DNA of 11,990 nt. Origin: Acidobacteriota bacterium (GTDB taxonomy: Bacteria > Acidobacteriota > Vicinamibacteria > Vicinamibacterales > 2-12-FULL-66-21). The notes beneath the pieces were generated by a model. That model was not told the DNA's origin. It did not search any database and saw nothing but the letters and a program-made list of their open reading frames with translations. Shown piece after piece: positions 7,090 through 11,990 of the stretch; position 1 is the stretch's first letter, and the number at the start of each line of letters is the position of its first letter. Position numbers and translations under genes: made by a program. The stretch is taken from NCBI GenBank assembly GCA_020200195.1, contig JAIVJE010000090.1, positions 1 to 11,990 of the forward strand, in the 5' to 3' direction.

Positions 7090-7758
7090 TCAGCCTGACG
7101 GCTTGTCGATATCGAGACGTCGGATGACGTCGAGGGTTGCTCGCCTGACGTCATCGACCGAACCGTGGCCCGGCACGGTGAACAGCAAATTGATCAGGCC
7201 ATAGTAGTCAATGACCGGCGCCGTCTGACGATGGAAGGTCACGAGCCGCGCCCGCACCGTCTCTGGTGCATCGTCGGCGCGCTGGTAGAGATGTTCTCCC
7301 GTGCAGCGGCCGTGCGGACACGTGTCGAACGGATTAGCGATGCGGTGGAAAGGGACCTGACATTCGCGGCAGACCAGACGCCCAGACAACCGCTCCACCA
7401 ACTCTTCGTCAGGAACCTCGACATAGAGGACGGCGTCGATCTGTCGCCCGAGGGTCGCCATCATCTCGTTGAGCGCAATAGCCTGCTCCATGGTCCGCGG
7501 GAACCCATCGAGGAGGACACCTTTCAGCGTGTCAGGCTGGCTGACCCGCTCGCGCAGCATGGCGATGGTGATGGGGTCTGGCACCAGGGCGCCGCGCGCC
7601 ATGTATTCGCTGGCTCGCAGGCCGAGTTCCGTTTTTCGCTGGAAGTGGTCGCGAAACAAGTCGCCCGACGCGATGTGCGTCAGCCCCAGTGTGCGCTGCA
7701 GGTAATCCGCCTGGGTCCCCTTGCCCGATCCTGGTGCGCCGAGGAGAACAAGATCCAT
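7090..7758 (-). CDS. adk: Adenylate kinase with zinc-type lid
   Basis: Catalyses ATP + AMP = 2 ADP in the cytosol. The 222-residue sequence starts with the P-loop GAPGSGKGT (7-15). The AMP-binding SGDLFR follows (31-36), then LLDGFPRT (82-89) and the lid with QRADD (159-163). The long-type lid carries Cys130, Cys133, Cys147 and Cys152, a pattern of zinc-binding adenylate kinases, although the last pair is spaced C-x4-C instead of the usual C-x2-C. The length is normal (about 215). ATG 7758 gives the standard N-terminus; I see no good Shine-Dalgarno, and the 25-base gap to the ABC ATPase gene points to read-through or coupling. This is probably not the ribosomal-protein-operon copy usual for housekeeping adk, so the genome may have another. 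Followed by pap, whose product ADP it would convert to ATP. Confidence 0.95.
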   Translation of the reverse strand: MDLVLLGAPGSGKGTQADYLQRTLGLTHIASGDLFRDHFQRKTELGLRASEYMARGALVPDPITIAMLRERVSQPDTLKGVLLDGFPRTMEQAIALNEMMATLGRQIDAVLYVEVPDEELVERLSGRLVCRECQVPFHRIANPFDTCPHGRCTGEHLYQRADDAPETVRARLVTFHRQTAPVIDYYGLINLLFTVPGHGSVDDVRRATLDVIRRLDIDKPSG

Positions 7759-7783
7759 GCTGGGTAGGTGGTTGATGTTGTGG

Positions 7784-8896
7784 TCAACAGCTTAGCGTTT
7801 GCAAGAGGGCTCGACCATCCTCTCCAAACAGGTGCACGAGCGCCGGAGGCACCTGAAGCTCAATCCGATCCCCGATTTCCGGCAATCGCTCGTTCGACAC
7901 CGACGCCATCAGACGGTGCGGTCCGACCTCTATGTGAATGTGGCTCGTTCCGCCGAGCCGTTCCACGAGCAGCACGCGCCCACGAAGGCCTGCGCCCGGC
8001 GCGTCCGCCGGCGACGGCCCACCGGTTACGATCGCCAAATTTTCTGGACGTATGCCCAGCGTCATCGGCTCCGATGACGCAACGGTGGCGATGCGGTCGT
8101 TGGGCAGCCCTATGCGCAGGCCCTCGGCGGTGAAGACACTTCCGCCGTCCTTCTGCTCGACGCGGCCTTCGAGGAAGTTCATCGCCGGCGTGCCAATGAA
8201 CCCGGCAACGAAGCGGTTGACCGGAGTGCGGTAGAGCTCGATCGGCCGGCCGACCTGCTGAATCCGTCCGGTGGCGAGGACCACGATGCGATCGCCGAGG
8301 GTCATCGCTTCGACCTGGTCATGCGTGACGTAAATCGTCGTGGTTTTCAGCCGCCGCTGCAGACTGCCGATCTCGATGCGCATCTGCGCGCGAAGCCCGG
8401 CGTCGAGATTGGACAGCGGCTCGTCGAACAGAAACACCAGCGGTTCGCGCACCATGGCCCGGCCCATCGCAACGCGCTGGCGCTGGCCTCCGGAAAGTTG
8501 CTTGGGCCTGCGATTGAGCAGCGGTTCGAGACCCAATGCCCCGCCGACCCAGCGAACGCGCCGCTCGATCTCCGCACGCGGCACTTTCCTCAGACGAAGG
8601 CCCAGTGACAGGTTCTCATGGACGGTCATGTGCGGATAGAGCGCGTAGTCCTGAAACACCATCGCGACGTCTCGCTGCCGCGGAGGCAGCGACGTCACGT
8701 CTCGCTCGTCGATGCGGATCGTCCCCGCCGTCACCTCTTCGAGCCCCGCCAGTAACCGGAGGATGGTCGATTTCCCGGATCCCGAGCCACCGACGAGCAC
8801 CAGCAGCTCTCCGTCGGCTACGTGAAGATCGAAGTCTTCGACGACGCTGACGGCATCGAACCGCTTGAAGACGTGCTCGAAGGAGACAGACGGCAT
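7784..8896 (-). CDS. Sugar ABC transporter ATPase, MalK/UgpC type
   Basis: The cytoplasmic energy-coupling subunit of a CUT1-type carbohydrate importer. All nucleotide-binding motifs are in order over 370 residues: Walker A GGSGSGKST (36-44), Q-loop FQDYALYPH (81-89), signature LSGGQ (134-138), Walker B VFLFDEP (154-160), D-loop SNLD and switch histidine in YVTHDQ (His192). The C-terminal regulatory OB-fold (TOBE) region is present, with GIRPENL, as in MalK and UgpC. The sugar cannot be told from this subunit. The start ATG at 8896 follows the permease stop by three bases, with AAGG upstream. The protein is complete and shows no damage, unlike the first permease gene of the same operon. One ATPase of this type can serve several importers, so it could stay useful even if its own permease is lost. 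Confidence 0.95.
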   Translation of the reverse strand: MPSVSFEHVFKRFDAVSVVEDFDLHVADGELLVLVGGSGSGKSTILRLLAGLEEVTAGTIRIDERDVTSLPPRQRDVAMVFQDYALYPHMTVHENLSLGLRLRKVPRAEIERRVRWVGGALGLEPLLNRRPKQLSGGQRQRVAMGRAMVREPLVFLFDEPLSNLDAGLRAQMRIEIGSLQRRLKTTTIYVTHDQVEAMTLGDRIVVLATGRIQQVGRPIELYRTPVNRFVAGFIGTPAMNFLEGRVEQKDGGSVFTAEGLRIGLPNDRIATVASSEPMTLGIRPENLAIVTGGPSPADAPGAGLRGRVLLVERLGGTSHIHIEVGPHRLMASVSNERLPEIGDRIELQVPPALVHLFGEDGRALLQTLSC

Positions 8897-8899
8897 GCG

Positions 8900-9715
8900 C
8901 TAGCCTTTGATTCCCGCCCCCGCCATGCTCTCGATGAAGTAACGCTGGAGAAATACGTATGCCACCACGACCGGCACCACGAGGACCATCGCCGAGGCCA
9001 GCGACACGCCGAGTGACCCGGCGCCGCCGCCCAGGGCAAAGACCGTCAGCAGCTGCGGGAGGGTCATCAGTCGTTCGTCCCGTACGACGAGCAGGGGCCA
9101 GAGCACTTCGTTCCACGATCCCATGAACGTGAAGATCGCCACGATGGCCAGCACCGGCCTGGCAAGCGGCCAGAAAATCGTGAAGAGGATGCGCAACTCC
9201 CCCATGCCATCCATGCGGGCCGAGTCGATGAGCGCCTGGGGGATCTGCAGAAAGAATTGGCGCAGCATCAGGATGCTGGTGGCATTGAACAGGTACGGCA
9301 CGATGAGCGCGGCGTAGGAGTCAATCCATCCGAGCTGCACGATCAACGTGTAGAGAGGGATGAGCGTCAACTGCCCCGGCACCAGCAGCACGGCCATTGT
9401 GGCGGCGTTCAGCGCACGGCGGCCCCGGAACCGCAGGCGCGCCATCGCGTACGCCGTCATCGACCCGAACACCAGAACCGCGACGGTGATCGTCGTCGCA
9501 ACGAGTGCGCTGTTGGCGAGCGCCTGTCCGAAAGGGGCACGGGCCCACATGTTCCGGTAATTGTCGAACGTGATCCGGTCTGGTACCAGCGCAAGGGTGC
9601 CGACCTCGAATGGGGGTTTGAAGGTGCTCGACGCCATCCAGAGGAACGGATAGATGAAGGTGACCGCGGCGATGGTCAGGCCAGCATACAGCGCGATGCG
9701 GCCGAGCGTCCTCAT
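8900..9715 (-). CDS. Carbohydrate ABC transporter permease, MalG/UgpE type
   Basis: Inner-membrane permease subunit of the sugar importer, 271 residues, normal for the family. I start it at ATG 9715, which overlaps the stop of the first permease as ATGA and begins MRTLGRIALYAG, a typical short cytoplasmic end before the first membrane segment. Six hydrophobic segments can be seen. The cytoplasmic EAA-type loop reads IPQALIDSARMDGMGELRILF, shown here only up to its last Phe, and contacts the ATPase. A P-loop-like family signature WNEVLWPLLV and a C-terminus ending in MAGAGIKG also match. The same frame stays open upstream to 10501 because of a frameshift in the neighbouring permease gene, so an automatic caller may report one 533-residue fusion. 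I judge the fusion not to be the native form. Confidence 0.9.
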   Translation of the reverse strand: MRTLGRIALYAGLTIAAVTFIYPFLWMASSTFKPPFEVGTLALVPDRITFDNYRNMWARAPFGQALANSALVATTITVAVLVFGSMTAYAMARLRFRGRRALNAATMAVLLVPGQLTLIPLYTLIVQLGWIDSYAALIVPYLFNATSILMLRQFFLQIPQALIDSARMDGMGELRILFTIFWPLARPVLAIVAIFTFMGSWNEVLWPLLVVRDERLMTLPQLLTVFALGGGAGSLGVSLASAMVLVVPVVVAYVFLQRYFIESMAGAGIKG

Positions 9716-10501
9716 GACGCTTCGGCAGCGCCGATGATGCGCCGCTGGAAGGCGACGACGGCGCCGATTATCAGCGCCAGTGCCACGCCAATCGTCGCCG
9801 CGTAGCCCATCTTCTGATAGGAGAACGCGTTCGTGTATAGGTAGAGCACAATCGAATACGTGCGCCGCAGCGGGCCGCCGCCCGTCATCACGTATGGCTC
9901 GATGAAGAGTTGGAACCCGTTGATGGTCGAGAGCGTGACGACGAGGACTGTCTGGGGGAGGAGCAGCGGCAGCGTCAGATGCCGGAAACGCTGCCAGGCG
10001 GATGCCCCTTCGATCGCGATTGCTTCCTGGCAGCTTCGGGGAATGTACTGCCGTTGATGGATCGGTCAGCCACGGCACTGGCGTCAACCCGACCTGCACC
10101 AGCAGCCGGTTGATCAGTCCGACGTCGGTCGCGTAGAGAGAATTCCAGAGGATGGCAACGACCGCCCCGGAAATCACGACCGGCAGGAAGAATGCCGCTC
10201 GCCAGAATGCACGGAGGACGAGCGGACGATTGAGCGCCAGCGCGAGCGCCAGCGCGGTGGCAATCTGGAGCGGCACGTGAATAGCGAGGAAGACGAAGGT
10301 GTTCCCAACCGCCCGCCAGAACCGCCCATCGACCGCGAGCAGGCGCACGTTGTCCAGCCCCGCAAACGACGGTGCTGTCACCAGATCCCACCGCAGAAAC
10401 ACGAGCACCAGCGCGAAGACGATCGGATAGGCCGCAAAAGCGAGCAGGAAGGCCGCGTAGGGGGCCGCGAGCAGCCAGCCCGATCGCTGCTCAGCGCGCA
10501 T
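9712..10501 (-). pseudogene. Carbohydrate ABC permease, MalF/UgpA type, broken by an internal deletion/frameshift
   Basis: This should be the first membrane subunit of the sugar importer. Residues 1-151, read from ATG 10501, match the family up to PWLTDPSTA at 10049, including the opening membrane segments and FFLPVVISGAVVAILW. The family pattern then jumps to the frame starting near 10047, with IPRSCQEAIAIEGASAW (the EAA loop), PLLLP, YVMTGGGPLRRTYSIVLYLY and a clean end at TGA 9714. About 25 residues (a membrane segment usually lying between these blocks) plus the frame are missing. The two native parts total about 262 codons against roughly 290 usual. In the original frame translation continues through about 111 unrelated codons straight into the next permease. 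ATG 10501 overlaps the end of the binding-protein gene by 11 bases. Real decay and assembly collapse both fit. Confidence 0.75.
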
Positions 10502-11978
10502 CCAGAACCTTTCTGGCTTCCTCGGCAGCGCTGTTCAGGGCTTGTCGGACCGGAACCGTGCCGTAGATGGAGGCCTGTTCATACGCTTCCGAGAGGATGT
10601 CGAAGATCTCCACGACATCAGCATCGAGGTCCAGGTCGCGCGTGCGCTCGACGTACTTGGCGTAGGTTGCCAGCGTGGGCCAACGCGCCAGCGACGTCGC
10701 AAACCGTGAATCGGCCGCCAGCCCTCGCCGGTACGGCAACTGGCTCGCTTCTTCGACGAGGAGACGATCGGCGGCTGGAGACGTCAGGTACGCAACGAAA
10801 CGAGCCGCGGCGTCTGGATGACGCGTCGTGGAGAATACCGCGATGCTCCGCAAGTCGGCGAACGCGAACCGAGCATCCGGATCCGTGCCGTCCGCGGCAG
10901 GTACGGGCGCAACGTCGTAGCGCAGGCCAGGAATCTTGAGCTCGTCCAGCTCGCGCACGAACCATGGCCCGATGATCTTCATCGCGACCGTGCCGTCTGC
11001 GAATGGGTCCCGGCCGAGCGCGAAATTCGAGCGGGGCAACAGCCCTTCGGCGAACCCGCGCCTCAATACCTCCATTGCCGCCACGGCGGCGTCGTTGTCG
11101 AAGATGACCTTGCCATCCGCGACGAGCGTCCTTCCTCCGGAGCTGGCAAGGTAGAGCGGATAGAAATCGTAGAAACGCTCGAACCAGGTCGTCTTGAGCG
11201 TTGCCCAGAGCGCCCAGCGATCGGACCGTCCGTCGCCATCGGTATCGCGCGCGAGCCGGCGGAACGCATTCAGGAGCTCACTCTGCGTCCGCGGCGGGTC
11301 GATCCCGGCCGCGGCGAGGAGATCGACGTTGTACATCAACATCTCGGGGTTGGTTTTCCAGGGGAACGCGTAGATCCCACCATCTGGAAGGCGCAAAGAA
11401 GCGAGCATGGCCGACGTCGTTCGCTCGGTCAACCGCGCCGCCGTCGGCACGCGATCGTCGAGACGCACGACGCCATGCGCCCGGACCAGCCGCGCCAGCA
11501 GGGCGGATGAGATATTCGAACAGACGTCCGGGGTGGCTTTCGCCACTATCGCGGCGAGCAGCACTTCCTCCGACGAACGGCCGGCGGGCAGCGGCTGCAC
11601 GCGCACCTGTACGTCAGGGTGCTGAGCGTTCCACTGCGCGGCCAGTCGCGTGGCGAGCCTGACTTCGACAGGATTTGCCGCGGGCCAGTACGTCAGCGTA
11701 ATTGGCGACTGATGTCCGCGTACGTCGGAGATCGAAACGCCAGTGCCGTCGCGTCGAAGCACGACGCGCTCCCCTTCCGGGTTGGCAAACGCGCGCTGAT
11801 CCGGAAGCTTCGCAAGCGAGTCGGCCGGATCGCCGATCGGCACGTATCGGAGGTACTCCGCGGCGTCCGGGCTGCTCCGGTTTGTCGCGGCGATGGAGCA
11901 GGGGGACGGAGAGTTCCTGAACTTCATCGATGGGCAGGGACGGCCCAACCGCGACGCACCGAGTAGCAGGAAAAGCAT
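10491..11978 (-). CDS. ABC transporter sugar-binding protein (family 1, MalE/UgpB-like) with unusual N-terminus
   Basis: The extracytoplasmic receptor of the sugar importer. From residue about 93 the sequence is a typical family 1 binding protein: ITLTYWPAANPVEVRLA, WNAQHPDVQVRVQPLPAG, then GGIYAFPWKTNPEMLMYN, a DTDGDG-type loop (RDTDGDGRSDRWAL) and a C-terminal PVRQALNSAAEEARKVL. The first 90 residues are not recognised. They show neither a lipobox Cys nor a convincing signal peptide; only MLFLLLGAS at the visible start is hydrophobic, and it is followed directly by Arg, Cys and Pro. The frame stays open to base 11990, so the true start may lie outside the window or the protein may be joined to an upstream gene. 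GTG at residue 73 has GGAAGGGGAG just upstream but would also lack a signal. Its end overlaps the first permease gene. Confidence 0.85.
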   Translation of the reverse strand: MLFLLLGASRLGRPCPSMKFRNSPSPCSIAATNRSSPDAAEYLRYVPIGDPADSLAKLPDQRAFANPEGERVVLRRDGTGVSISDVRGHQSPITLTYWPAANPVEVRLATRLAAQWNAQHPDVQVRVQPLPAGRSSEEVLLAAIVAKATPDVCSNISSALLARLVRAHGVVRLDDRVPTAARLTERTTSAMLASLRLPDGGIYAFPWKTNPEMLMYNVDLLAAAGIDPPRTQSELLNAFRRLARDTDGDGRSDRWALWATLKTTWFERFYDFYPLYLASSGGRTLVADGKVIFDNDAAVAAMEVLRRGFAEGLLPRSNFALGRDPFADGTVAMKIIGPWFVRELDELKIPGLRYDVAPVPAADGTDPDARFAFADLRSIAVFSTTRHPDAAARFVAYLTSPAADRLLVEEASQLPYRRGLAADSRFATSLARWPTLATYAKYVERTRDLDLDADVVEIFDILSEAYEQASIYGTVPVRQALNSAAEEARKVLDAR

Positions 11979-11990
11979 GTCGTATTGGGC

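Noticed and set aside
7762..7784. Separate adk promoter in the gap after the ABC ATPase gene
   Set aside because: TTGACC is present on the minus strand, but no -10-like sequence lies 16-18 bases downstream; the small inverted GTTGA/TCAAC is too short to call a terminator.
8900..10501. A genuine fused double permease of 533 residues
   Set aside because: The middle of about 111 residues is rich in Arg, Ala and Pro without membrane segments, while another frame at the same place encodes the conserved permease C-terminus and ends in an ATGA overlap with the next gene.

Overview
The window is a GC-rich (about 60% or more by eye) bacterial chromosomal segment. An FG-GAP/ASPIC-UnbV (CRTAC1-type) protein beside a membrane multiheme cytochrome/TPR protein, a divergent GWxTD protein and a sugar ABC operon resembles soil Acidobacteriota, perhaps the Vicinamibacteria. 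That placement is inference from gene content and codon use; no rRNA or other phylogenetic marker is present.

Layout. (1) 1-4467, minus strand: a two-gene unit. A 954-residue membrane protein with five CxxCH haem sites and C-terminal TPRs is followed, with a CTGA stop/start overlap, by a CRTAC1-like repeat protein that runs off the left edge. A heptamer repeat (CTTGGTC / its complement) arranged as an inverted repeat lies over the 5' end of the second gene and appears to encode its signal peptide. (2) 4567-5166, plus strand: an exported GWxTD-domain protein, divergent from unit 1. (3) 5205-5457, plus strand: remnant of a small exported cupin gene whose core has been deleted with a frame change. 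(4) 5488-11978, minus strand: a compact run in the order solute-binding protein, UgpA-type permease (broken), UgpE/MalG-type permease, MalK/UgpC-type ATPase, adenylate kinase, polyphosphate:AMP phosphotransferase. Gaps are 48 bp or less, or the genes overlap.

How the genes work together. The last two genes form a recognisable energy couple: Pap makes ADP from AMP and polyphosphate, and Adk turns two ADP into ATP plus AMP, so together they make ATP from polyphosphate. Their position directly behind a CUT1-type sugar importer is the most interesting functional arrangement here. However, the importer looks damaged. The first permease has lost about 25 residues with a frameshift that fuses it in frame to the second permease, and the binding protein has an unexplained N-terminal stretch with no convincing signal peptide. 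The cupin carries a similar internal deletion, so either this locus is decaying or the assembly has small collapses; read mapping would decide. I see no mobile element, CRISPR array, tRNA or rRNA, and no stretch over 300 bases lacks a gene.
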